Assembly (NCBI GenBank): GCA_004335635.1
Contig: QAXH01005504.1
Span: forward strand, 1-25,075
Length of the DNA stretch: 25,075 nucleotides
Source of the DNA: Chloromonas sp. AAM2
Lineage: Eukaryota; Chlorophyta; Chlorophyceae; Chlamydomonadales; Chlamydomonadaceae
Direction of reading: 5' to 3'
Shown here: piece by piece, positions 18,201 to 25,075 of the stretch
Layout: every line of letters begins with the position of its first letter
How positions within the stretch are numbered: the stretch's first letter is position 1
Notes under the pieces: model-generated
Database searches by the model: none
Told to the model about the DNA's origin: nothing
Seen by the model: the letters and a program-made list of their open reading frames with translations, nothing else
Made by a program: the position numbers and the translations under genes

Positions 18201-18911
18201 CGCCTGATCACTACATCTCGCCCTCTCCATCAGGCCCCATGGACAAAGCCGCTTTACTTACTTTGCCAGGTCTACCATGAAGTGACCCCTGCTCTTGCCT
18301 GAGGCGATGGCAGCCTCATTGGCCTTCCGATAAGCCTCCTCAATCTGCAAGAGAGAGAAAAGTGAGAGAGGCACATGCATCACATGGATCGTGCATCAAG
18401 AGTGAGAGAGTCGCAAGCCAGAGACTTTGCTACAGAGTGTCATGGGCAGGACACACAGAGAAAGTGAGAGGCCTCACACATCCAAGGCAATACACACTAA
18501 GGAGAGACACTGACATGCATCAAAACGATGTGTGCATCACACATATCAAAGAGGACACGTGTCATTGAGTACGCCACACATCACACACTACATTGCGCAT
18601 CACGTGCATCTCACGTACCCCAGCGTCACACGTCTCACACATTGGCTCAGTCTCAGCCGCATCATGCCCGTCCCACTGTCATGCCCCTGCCCAATCCTGC
18701 CACAACTCCAACATGCATGGCCAATGTGTGACTGAGTGCAAGTGCTGGTGCAGGTGTGTGCATGTCCGTGTGCCTGCATGCATATCTGATCACGAATTAC
18801 GTGCCTACCTGCAAGCGAATGGTTGTCTTCCCTGAGCCTCGCCTGCCGAAGAAGATGTAAGTGGTCTCGTTCGGTTGAAATCCTCGCAAGTCTGACTGAA
18901 TGTACAGTGAC
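12287..18911 (-). CDS. P-loop NTPase (STAND/KAP/Sll1717-like) with hydrophobic segments between Walker A and B; 13 exons seen
   Basis: Exons in transcript order: 18895 (or 18911)-18809, 18344-18262, 18013-17863, 17392-17225, 16778-16720, 16372-16223, 15763-15612, 15091-14979, 14664-14515, 14067-13966, 13667-13584, 13166-13044, 12331-12287. All join in phase to about 488 residues from the Walker A exon. Walker A is FFGRRGSGKTTIR; Walker B is LAVFGDCFDEV, about 275 residues later. Between them lie YSVCVAIGVTTAAGGTALSK (weakly hydrophobic) and KLVLFGVSAAGLTASYYYV (a likely membrane helix) followed by the basic RWRVARARGR. After Walker B come RLHFFFPDSRLALDLNTDR, then FDRHFVRDLAWSRHQLEELA and ERRFRA (the W-S-R-x-x-L-E helix seen in STAND-like ATPases). 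The end contains STPRELMIMMTEMFSRIE and TAQDMEIAVTKAMEQSV, a helical lid-like tail. Membrane segments inside the NTPase domain recall the KAP family, though the Walker motifs are nearer to bacterial Sll1717-type ATPases. The N-terminus is unresolved (see 19121-19794). Function unknown. Confidence 0.7.
12487..12572 (-). repeat. Repeat copy A, paired with 21712-21799
   Basis: About 75% alike by eye to 21712-21799 over some 85 bases, including tcagggcggt/ccagggcggt, ccattccgtgtc/cccgttccgtgtc and ttccctgatgtaa/ttccctggtgtaa. On the minus strand both copies spell related peptides: copy B reads CVLTPGKPSEDTERDGHRP, and copy A reads a matching series with a stop. Copy A lies in the last intron of the NTPase gene. 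It is probably a fragment of a mobile-element gene; family unknown. Confidence 0.5.
12646..13025. mobile_element. About 380-bp TIR element (MITE-like) in the last NTPase intron
   Basis: Left end (12646-12675) and the inverted right end (13025-12996) align as T(G/A)CCGT(G/A)TTCTCA, then CTGGGATT or cTTGGGATTT, then CGTAACA, differing by two small indels. Looser similarity continues inward (ttcgta(t/c)at). A subterminal copy of ttctcaaactgg lies at about 12703. The interior has no coding potential. The ends start TACCG(TA), like those of the 7068-7748 element, which suggests a related superfamily. The right end stops 18 bases from exon 13044-13166. Confidence 0.6.
13705..13780 (+). repeat. Short direct repeat
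   Basis: Two copies of gggga(c/t)gcagta(a/c)acatggttgggg, about 48 bases apart, lie in an NTPase intron. Probably a local duplication. Confidence 0.5.
14116..14177 (+). repeat. Dispersed repeat copy, partner at 15505-15565
   Basis: Reads roughly gatcacgtcacaggggcc, then tgcatgcactgagtgcgaac, then gcaagcgagccatgcatg. It matches 15505-15565 in the same order and orientation. The tgcgaacgcaagcgagc run resembles the ends of some DNA transposons. It lies in an NTPase intron. Confidence 0.5.
14353..14400 (+). repeat. Dispersed repeat copy, partner at 2252-2300
   Basis: Contains two cattacatgg steps followed by gttgaacccacgg, as in the copy near 2252. It lies in an NTPase intron. Confidence 0.45.
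15438..15565 (+). repeat. Dispersed repeat copy with internal inverted and direct repeats
   Basis: The part 15505-15565 (ttacatcagggggg, then cccacatgcaccgagcgcga, then tagcaagccatgcacgag) matches 14116-14177. A shorter form of its start, attacatcagaggaaccc, lies 60 bases earlier (15440). Between them gtaaaccaac can pair with gttggttac. This looks like two ends of a small element in an NTPase intron. Confidence 0.4.
16376..16620. repeat. Degenerate tandem repeat abutting a splice acceptor
   Basis: About nine irregular copies of ggcagtacaggacacatgg and its variant with cagcacaacacgtgg. The first copy begins directly at the acceptor of NTPase exon 16223-16372, whose minus-strand sequence ctgcccacag reads like the repeat's own ctgcccacg. 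The array therefore seems to have grown from the splice-acceptor sequence. Confidence 0.6.
17744..17870. repeat. 28-bp minisatellite containing a splice donor in each copy
   Basis: The motif ctcacaccttcttaa recurs at 17744, 17772, 17800, 17828 and 17856, exactly 28 bases apart. On the minus strand each reads TTAAGAAGGTGTGAG. The copy at 17856 contains the end of NTPase exon 18013-17863 (AAGAAG) and its donor GTGTGAG. The four other copies reproduce the exon-intron junction downstream in the intron. Because 28 is not a multiple of three, use of another donor would shift the frame. Confidence 0.85.
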
Positions 18912-18920
18912 CTACATCAA

Positions 18921-18937
18921 GGCAAGGGCAAGGGCAA

Positions 18938-18968
<31 letters not shown>
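18921..18968 (+). repeat. Hexanucleotide repeat (ggcaag/ggcatg)
   Basis: About eight units of ggcaag then ggcatg. Regular GGG runs with three-base loops give G-quadruplex potential on the plus strand. It lies immediately upstream (in gene direction) of the NTPase Walker A exon. Confidence 0.85.
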
Positions 18969-19120
18969 TTCGGCATGGCAGCGGCATGATCGCCATTCTA
19001 ATTAGTAGATCATGGCACAGTTGTGATAGTGGAATTGAAATTTGGGAGGACATTCTGCTCATCCAGCATGGGAGGCTCCCAGAGGCTACTATGTGTACGA
19101 GGAGAGGATATGGCATGTAC

Positions 19121-19794
19121 TGTTAAAAGGGCGGCAACAGAAGTAATATCTTGCTGTCCTGCCACGCCGTTGGGAATTGATCCGGAAACCTGGCAGATCA
19201 GGTAGGCATCAGGCCAGCAAGTGTAGTGATTTTGCAGCAACATATTGCTGCCCGATGTGTTCATCACATCGCATCCTGTCGCTTACAGTGGGTCGATGTT
19301 TGTCTTTTCCGCGGTTCTGTCGATGAAGGGGTTCCTGTAGAGTCCCAGAGATTTCAACAGGTCTGTTGGTGGCCCCATCTTGAACTTTCCGGGCCGCAAC
19401 CTAGCCGCTTCCTCTCCTTCCACAGCATATCTCAAATTGCCGACCAGCTGAACTTTTGGCGGTTGGCATCACGTGCAGCGTTTTATGTGTGGCTTGCTGA
19501 ATCCCTTGCACAAGGGCCGCTGCCGCGCCGACTTGCATCAGCCTAGCCGGAACCACATAGCACTTTGTAAAGGGGACTCAGTGAATCCACCTGTCCTGCA
19601 CATCCACTGGCATATGCAGTGATAAACTGTGCCTCGCCACAGAGCACATTCACCTGCCTGGCTTGCGCATAGCCCAGTTCCAGGGCCCGCACTCCGCAAA
19701 GCGCCACTTGAAACAGGCCCAGGGTGTATAAGCATGCAGCAGAAGTGCTCTCTTGTGCCACATCCAGGCACGCCGGACTGTGCCGTGCTATTAG
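19121..19794 (-). CDS. Possible N-terminal exons of the P-loop NTPase gene
   Basis: Two phase-0 candidate exons precede the Walker A exon. 19794-19654 (47 codons) runs from a cttgcttgcag acceptor to CAG|GTGAATG and contains LIARHSPACLDVAQESTSAA and CLYTLGLFQVALCGVRALEL, a helical, repeat-like sequence. 19189-19121 (23 codons) contains VSGSIPNGVAGQQDITSVAA and ends at a weaker donor, GTACAT. The joined frame stays open into the Walker A exon. No family is recognised. The plus strand over part of this area (19023-19205, 19430-19546) also has open, protein-like frames, so the assignment is tentative. Confidence 0.3.
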
Positions 19795-19844
19795 CTGCAA
19801 GCAAGCATGACCATAATTGCCCTCAAATCTCTGCATTCAGAGGT

Positions 19845-20080
19845 CGGTGACTGCTGAGGCAGTGGCCCTTGGAGATGGCAGAGGTCGGTGCCTGCTGAGG
19901 CGGTGACTCTTTGGAGCTGGCAGAGGTTGGAGGCGGCGAGTCCTTGGAGTTGGCAGAGGTCGATGACTGCTGAGGATAGCAAGGGAGTCACCGCCTCCTT
20001 GGAGCTGGCAGAGGCGGTGACTGCTGAGACGGTGACTGCTGAGGCGGTGACGCCTTGGACTGAGGCGGTGGCTCCTTGAA
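19845..20080 (+). repeat. Irregular minisatellite (gctgaggcggtgac / ttggagctggcagagg)
   Basis: Built from two alternating modules, gctgaggcggtgact and tccttggagctggcagaggt, in about six imperfect rounds. It runs up to the acceptor-like ctactacag that precedes the ORF at 20110. Confidence 0.7.
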
Positions 20081-20109
20081 GCTATGCGTGCTATCTGTTG
20101 CTACTACAG

Positions 20110-20354
20110 GCAACATGGTTAACCTACAGGAAGAAGCTCAGGCAAAGAACAAGATGTACCTATTGGATCTCAGCGTGCTGTGGCAGAAGCTAGCACCCAT
20201 CCAGCTCAAGCAGCATATCTCTGGGCAAGAGGCAATCGAAGTGCTGGAGGCTGTGCTGGAAGACAAGCAGCAGTACGGACTAGTCAAGAGGAAAGTCACA
20301 CTCTTACGACCATTGCTCAAACAGGCGAGGCAGCAACCAGGCAGGGTGCACTGA
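20110..20354 (+). CDS. Unrecognised ORF or terminal exon, helical, charged
   Basis: After an acceptor-like ctactacag, a frame of about 80 codons runs to TGA (20352-20354); a possible internal ATG is at 20115. It reads MVNLQEEAQAKNKMYLLDLS, then ISGQEAIEVLEAVLEDKQQ and KRKVTLLRPLLKQ. This is strongly protein-like, probably helical or coiled coil. No domain is recognised and no upstream exon could be linked. It is on the opposite strand to the coding-like pieces on both sides, so it may be a small separate gene or a captured fragment. Confidence 0.4.
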
Positions 20355-20643
20355 CACATGGGCGTTGCATGTGTGTGTCTGTAGTGCACATCATGGTGCC
20401 TTAAGACATTGGCCATCAGCACTTGCATGCTGCTCCATATACGTGGCACTGAGTCGTACGCGCTGACAATTGGGCAACGCATGCGCACGCCTTTGGAGAC
20501 CACCATGGTCTCTCTAGGCCTGTTTGCTCAGCTCCTGTGTGGTATGACTAACTAGCCCATGCTGGTCACTCGTATCCTTGGCATGCAATTGCGGAAGCTC
20601 GCATGCACTCTCATATGGAATACTCAACCATATTACGACGCAC

Positions 20644-21213
20644 CCTGATGACTCGTGCGCAACGTGCGCTGGCCTCAGCCCCATGGGCTCAACAAGTTGG
20701 TTCAAGCATGCAGCTGCGCAATCCATGGGATCAGCCTGGGATCAGGTTTGGATGAGGCTTGAGCGCCTACGCATCATCAAGTAGATTTGGTCTTACCACG
20801 CATGTCAGGCACGTGAGCACCATGCATGATATGATCACTTCTAGTTCATATGGTTTCCAAATCAGAAGAGCGCGACTGCAACCCCTGGTATGCTGCATGA
20901 CGCATGCTACCACGGCTCGGGCAGTCCAGACGCGAATGGGCAGTCCTGCTGGTAGCGCCAGTACAGGCACGTCATAAGTAAATAGGGTGAAGCCAATCCC
21001 AAGACAGATTGTTAGGCGCAATGAGTACCCGTGGCCCAATGCTTTGAGAGGGATTGTGTGGTCTCACCTTGGTCATGGCACAGTCACCACACCTTGAGAC
21101 ATTCGCATCATGATGTTCGCAAAGTCGGGCTGACACTTGCTTATGACGCATTCCGTACTGTCTGGCAGGCCACCAGCCATTACTTCGCTCAAAGCAATGA
21201 GATGGGACTGAAC
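20644..21213 (-). CDS. Possible three-exon fragment of an unrecognised gene
   Basis: Three candidate exons join in phase: 21213-21093 (VQSHLIALSEVMAGGLPDST, then CQPDFANIMMRMSQ), 20945-20821 (LPIRVWTARAVVACVMQHTR, then WKPYELEVII) and 20735-20644 (ADPMDCAAACLNQLVEPMGL). Acceptors gaggacag, ctaccagcag and gatcccag and donors GTGTGG, GTGCTC and GTGCGT are present but mixed in quality. The second exon has two acceptor AGs three bases apart. A possible first exon beginning MTATSRYAVAAAIKYLVADT lies at 22186-22087, but its phase does not connect. No family is recognised. It could be an upstream part of the NTPase gene or a separate decayed gene. Confidence 0.28.
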
Positions 21214-21711
21214 CTGTCCTCGTTGCAAACCACGGGAACTAGTCACCAACTGCTGCCGGGAAGCCAGACCCTTGTCGAGTAAGTTGCAAGTAAGTTGCGC
21301 ACGTAGTTGGTTTTTGCGTTGGACGTGCTTCCTGGTGTATGGTGCATTCCCTCCTTGTAAGACTCTGGCCATCAGGCATTCACTTTACCGTACTGCTCCT
21401 CAGTTCTTCAAATCGCGAAATCTTGATGGAAAAAAGAAAAAGCGAAAAAGAAGTAGAAGAAGCAGAGACAAAAAAGGTCTAAACTGCATTGATCTGCAAC
21501 GTAATGCTTCGCACATGGTGTTGGACTGGCAGCCAGTACCAACCACATCAACAGGTCAATGCATGCAGGCACGCAGGTGCATACACTTGGGACAGCCAAT
21601 GTGTTCCTGGGCAGTAAGGGCCTGGCGTCCCTCTCTCTCTGACCTTAACTTAGGCGGCTCCATTCTGTTTTGCCTTCAGTTGGGCTGCCTTGCCTGCTTT
21701 GTTCCCTGCGT

Positions 21712-21799
21712 TCGTTTTGCTTTCTTGCTCAGAGTAGGCCAGGGCGGTGCCCATCCCGTTCCGTGTCCTCTGACGGTTTCCCTGGTGTAAGTACACACT
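21712..21799 (-). repeat. Repeat copy B, paired with 12487-12572
   Basis: On the minus strand this copy has an open frame from 21935 to 21729 that includes LVCPLCQCVLTPGKPSED. The CPLC pair followed by an acidic stretch and DTERDGH recalls the zinc-knuckle-like CxxC...H motif near the C-terminus of some LINE-type reverse transcriptases. The match is short and uncertain. Confidence 0.45.
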
Positions 21800-22093
21800 G
21801 GCAAAGAGGGCAAACAAGCATAGTTGCCACTTTCAGGCGTGTGCCAGGAGCACCATGGCAACGAAAGTGGTTGGCCATATAGGTAGCTACACAGGCATTG
21901 CGTTGAAGTCCGACGGGGATTGAATTCTCGATCATACGTTGTCACACTTGCCGTTGAAACCCCACTTGTGCAGCAAGGCGTGAAAACACCTGTTCCCAAG
22001 GCATTCTATTGCTCTCAACTTGCCGCAAACTCCTCGTCACTACACTCGCGAGAAAGGCCTCCCTACCGAAGGTTCTGAGGTCGTACCTGGGAA

Positions 22094-25075
22094 ATGAAGG
22101 CATTCACTAAGCTCAAGCACTCGCTTGGTGTCAGCAACAAGGTACTTGATTGCTGCTGCCACGGCATACCTGCTTGTTGCGGTCATGCCAGCTCTCGGGA
22201 AGCTGTGCGGAACCCTACTGCGTCTCGCACTGGCTTGCTGATCCGCACAGTTCCTAGTTTGATGTTGCTTCATTGATCCAGTGCAGCCCACAAGGTTGCG
22301 TTTGCAGCGGGTGGAGCCCTTGATGTTGCCACATTCTTCACTCTGCACTTCATCTGCAGGAAGCAAATCGCAATGATCTGATGGTAGCCGACGTGCGAGC
22401 TTTCGCACAGCATCTCAAGACCTTTCATCAAGAGTTTAACCTCTTGAACAAATCGGTGACTGGTGGGTTTGTATCTGGCAGGCCTGCTGGCATCCCGGCC
22501 GTGCAATTTCAACTTTGCCACGCCAGGCGCACACACTGCCTCCACCATTTGCAGGAGGCCTGTCGACGGTCCGCTCTCTGCTGCTAAACCCCCTGCCCAG
22601 GGCGTACGATGTGACCCCAACGGGCGTGCAGCCGTCAGATCCAGAAACTCACATGATTGGCCTCACAGTGCAGCCAGATGGTAGGTGTTCGTATCATATT
22701 CGCCATACGTGCAAGTCAGTGGACTGAGATGGGTGAGGGTGTGTTTGTGTTGAGAAACTGACAAGTTTTATCACTGCACTGGACTGAATTTGAATCTCTG
22801 ATAGCAGGTGTGTGGTATTGTGGTTGCTGCTTTCGTTGTTGTCACATGGCCTCCTCAATGAGGTACTTCTACCTGAACGAGGACAACTTTTGTTTGTTAT
22901 TCTAAGCTTTTTTCACTTGGTTGTCACGTGTTCCCCCCGTGTGCAGGCCTGAGCACTGCCAGCCATGAGGTTCAGCAGCGGCTGCAGCAGGAGGTCATGG
23001 CACCCCTGGAGCAATGGCTGGCAGAGTACAGGACCACCAAGGTGAGGCCTCAGGAACGCATTTTGTTCAGAAACTGGCAGTTGGAAGTTGGCTGGGGCTG
23101 TTTTGTGATCTGTTACTGGTTGAACATCGCACAGAAACCACGCCTATTGTCCATGCTTACGTCCATGCAGGAGCACCACCTGACATGTGAGCGGGTGCGT
23201 GTGGCCATGAAGGCTCAACAGGACGTGGTCGGCACCTTGCAAGGTAAGCGCAACCACATGCAGCGGGCCGAGGCACATTGTTAGCACAGATTGCGAGCAC
23301 ATGGTAACTTGACGAGACGTTGGGCAGAGCCCGAGATGCATCTCTTTTACTTGTTGCACTAGCAGTGGCCTGACAATTGCTGTATAGGCACACGGACTTG
23401 GGCAGTGGCTTGGCAATTGCCGCATAGGCACTGCAGTTCACCTTGACTTGAGCAGTGGCCTGACAACTGCTGTATAGGCACTGGGACTTGGGCAGTGGCT
23501 TGGCAATTGCCGCATAGGCACTGCAGTTGACCGGGACTTGGGCAGTGGCCAAACTTCTTCAGCTCTTGATCCTGCCCGCATTGAACGGCCAGCAGCCGTA
23601 GCAACAGTTGCACTCCGACATCTGGCTTGGCGCTTGCAAAACGTTATGACCAGACATGACGTACTAGCTAACATGCATTATCGTGCTTGCTAACCCCAAC
23701 CCTAACCCCAACCCATAGAGTCAGGCGCATTGTCTTTTGTGTTCAAAGGTGTTGGAAGATTTGTTAAGCGTTTCTTGTGTTTGCTGTACTCACAGAGAAG
23801 TTCGTCAAGCACAGGGAGATCAACCACAAGGACACCGAGGCCCTGCGGGTCAAGCTGGAGACTGAAAAGGACAAGCTGAACCGTGAGTAACGGCTGGAAA
23901 CGTGTGTGAACATGTGTGAGCAAACAAAAAGTGCATCATCAGTTCGAATGTGGTGCACTCATCTGAATGTGCGACACTGGATTGATTATGCATCACCATT
24001 GGTCGTGTGGGCCCAGTGGCCGCAACAGCTGTGCAAGCGGCCTGCAAGCCTGTAGCAGGAAGCTGAGGCTGTTCGTCACATGCAACTTGGATTTTTCATA
24101 ACCAACCCACTGGACCAAACGTGTCCCACCACATCACGGGCGTCATCCTGTCACACTTTCACAGCGAAATCAAATGTCCACACCCATCAAGTATGTGCAT
24201 GGCTGTCAGTGCTTTGACGTACCACGAAATTCAATGCGCACCACTTGACAGTATGTGCATCACTCAATCAATCATCCAACACCGCTACATTCAAACATTC
24301 AGCGCCACTCGAACTGACAACTGCCGAACCTTGCAGGGTAACTGACTTGGAAACCGATACATGTGACCCAACCCGTGTGCAGGCCTGGTCCAGCAGTACG
24401 GGGAACAGGAGGCGAGCGTGTTCAACGCGCTGGTGCGACTCATCAGGGACTCGGCTTCACTAAAGGACTTCATCGCTTCAGCCCTGGCCATTCTGCAGGT
24501 GAGCCTTACTCACTTCCTGTCTCAGCCTGGCATCCTGCAGGCTGAGACTGTCAGGAGTCAAGTGGACGTACTATATCTGTCAGGAGAAGAATGGGGAAGG
24601 AATATACCTGCAATTGGGTTCTTGAATCGGAGCTATCTTCGAGGCAGCTTCACGTTGCTGGCTGTGCTTACCAGCCCTCTTCTGTCCTCCCGGCCCTCCT
24701 GCTCCTGCGCAGTGACCCTGTGTGTTGCTCTGCTGCCAGACAGCCCACCTGCTCTGTTTTCTCGTGGCTGGTCTCCCTCTGCTCTGTTGCACCATCCTGT
24801 CGTCACATGGCCTCCCGTTGCCCATGCAGCGCTGCTTCACCACCGCCTACACGACCTTTGAGCAGGCGCCCCCCCCACCCACGCCCCAGCTGCCCAACCC
24901 CGCCGTCTTCGGAACAGCGGGCGCAGCAGTGAGTGGCTTAGTGGTGTAGTGAAGCGTCGTGCCAGAGTCAAGCTTGCTGCAGTTGCTTGGCGTGTGCATA
25001 TGAATGTAGGTGCTTGACCCAGACCATTGCAGTTGAGCGCTTCTCTCTTTTTCCCTTCCAGTCCCTGTGTTCCTC
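22094..25075 (+). CDS. BAR-domain-like membrane-curvature protein, partial (continues beyond the window)
   Basis: Exons: 22360-22462, 22555-22680, 22947-23041, 23171-23243, 23796-23882, 24383-24498, 24830-24928 and the start of one at 25062. All join in phase to 233 residues. A possible first exon, 22094-22141 (MKAFTKLKHSLGVSNK, phase 0), would supply the start codon and a basic N-terminal helix, but the opposite strand is equally open there. BAR domains are coiled-coil dimers that bind and bend membranes. The heptad-rich helices fit: FAQHLKTFHQEFNLLNKSV; VQQRLQQEVMAPLEQWLAEY (the conserved V-x-P-L-x-x-W/L step); EALRVKLETEKDKLNRLVQQ; SVFNALVRLIRDSASLKDFI; ALAILQRCFTTAYTTFEQ. A proline-rich linker (PPPPTPQLPNP) follows, as in many BAR proteins before a second domain. 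The insert PLPRAYDVTPTGVQPSDPET between helices is not typical. The BAR call rests on pattern and spacing, not a database match. Confidence 0.6.
23362..23552 (+). repeat. Higher-order tandem repeat of alternating 40- and 50-bp units
   Basis: Units beginning gcagtggc(c/t)t alternate between a short form (tgacaattgctgtataggca) and a long form (tggcaattgccgcataggca plus an extra ctgcagttgacc-like segment). Two full pairs are present. The array lies in the intron between BAR exons 23171-23243 and 23796-23882. Confidence 0.8.

Noticed and set aside
19023..19546. Plus-strand open frames at 19023-19205 and 19226-19546
   Set aside because: The parts ending PLGIDPETWQIR (before a CAG|GTAGGC donor) and FWRLASRAAFYVWLAESLA look protein-like, but no in-phase chain or domain could be made and minus-strand candidate exons compete for the same bases.
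21272..21790. 172-codon plus-strand open frame with a polybasic run (GKKKKRKRSRRSRDKK)
   Set aside because: The basic run comes from a simple A/G-rich tract, the rest has no protein-like pattern, and it overlaps the diverged repeat at 21712-21799. Length alone is not enough.
23693..23717. Telomere-like ccctaacccc stretch
   Set aside because: Only about 20 bases of imperfect repeat inside an intron; too short and irregular to call an interstitial telomere.
1..25075. CRISPR arrays, tRNA or rRNA genes, bacterial operon signals
   Set aside because: No regular repeat-spacer array, cloverleaf-like sequence or rRNA segment was recognised, and the gene structure is eukaryotic.

Overview
This is a stretch of an intron-rich eukaryotic nuclear genome. 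Three multi-exon genes can be assembled by joining exons with matching reading phase at GT-AG introns, mostly with GTGAGT or GTAAGT donors. Introns run from about 90 to over 1000 bases and often carry CA-rich or tandem-repeat DNA. The gene content (a Rubisco-LSMT-type SET protein, a P-loop NTPase with inserted hydrophobic segments, a BAR-type protein), the near-50% GC feel and TGTAA motifs downstream of the convergent genes suggest a unicellular alga, most likely green. That is an inference and the sequence does not settle it.

Layout. 1-460 (minus): decayed 3' end of a hAT transposase running off the left edge, followed by an AT-rich block of inverted tatacg motifs. 1646-2086 (plus): an intact orphan ORF with three predicted membrane helices. 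About 3526-4250 (minus): a Fic-domain gene that keeps its active-site motif but changes reading frame three times, so probably a pseudogene. 5470-11464 (plus): an 11-exon SET-domain methyltransferase gene of about 365 codons that begins with a secretory-type signal peptide. Its intron 4 holds a 681-bp terminal-inverted-repeat (TIR) element that itself encodes a short protein with a canonical PCNA-binding box and a SUMO-interacting motif. Its last intron holds a 22-bp minisatellite with an assembly gap. 12287 to about 18911 (minus): at least 13 exons of a P-loop NTPase, convergent with the SET gene, with hydrophobic segments between Walker A and Walker B. Its last intron holds a second short TIR element. 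One of its introns is a minisatellite made from the exon's own splice-donor sequence.

19121-22200 is a confusing zone with coding-looking pieces on both strands, none recognised. 22094 (or 22360) to the right edge (plus): a BAR-domain-like protein gene of at least 233 codons that continues beyond the window.

The genes do not form an obvious pathway. The most unusual content is in the introns: a small transposon carrying a predicted PCNA/SUMO-binding module, and tandem repeats growing from splice junctions. Exon joins were made by eye from splice motifs, phase and protein resemblance; no database search or transcript data were available.
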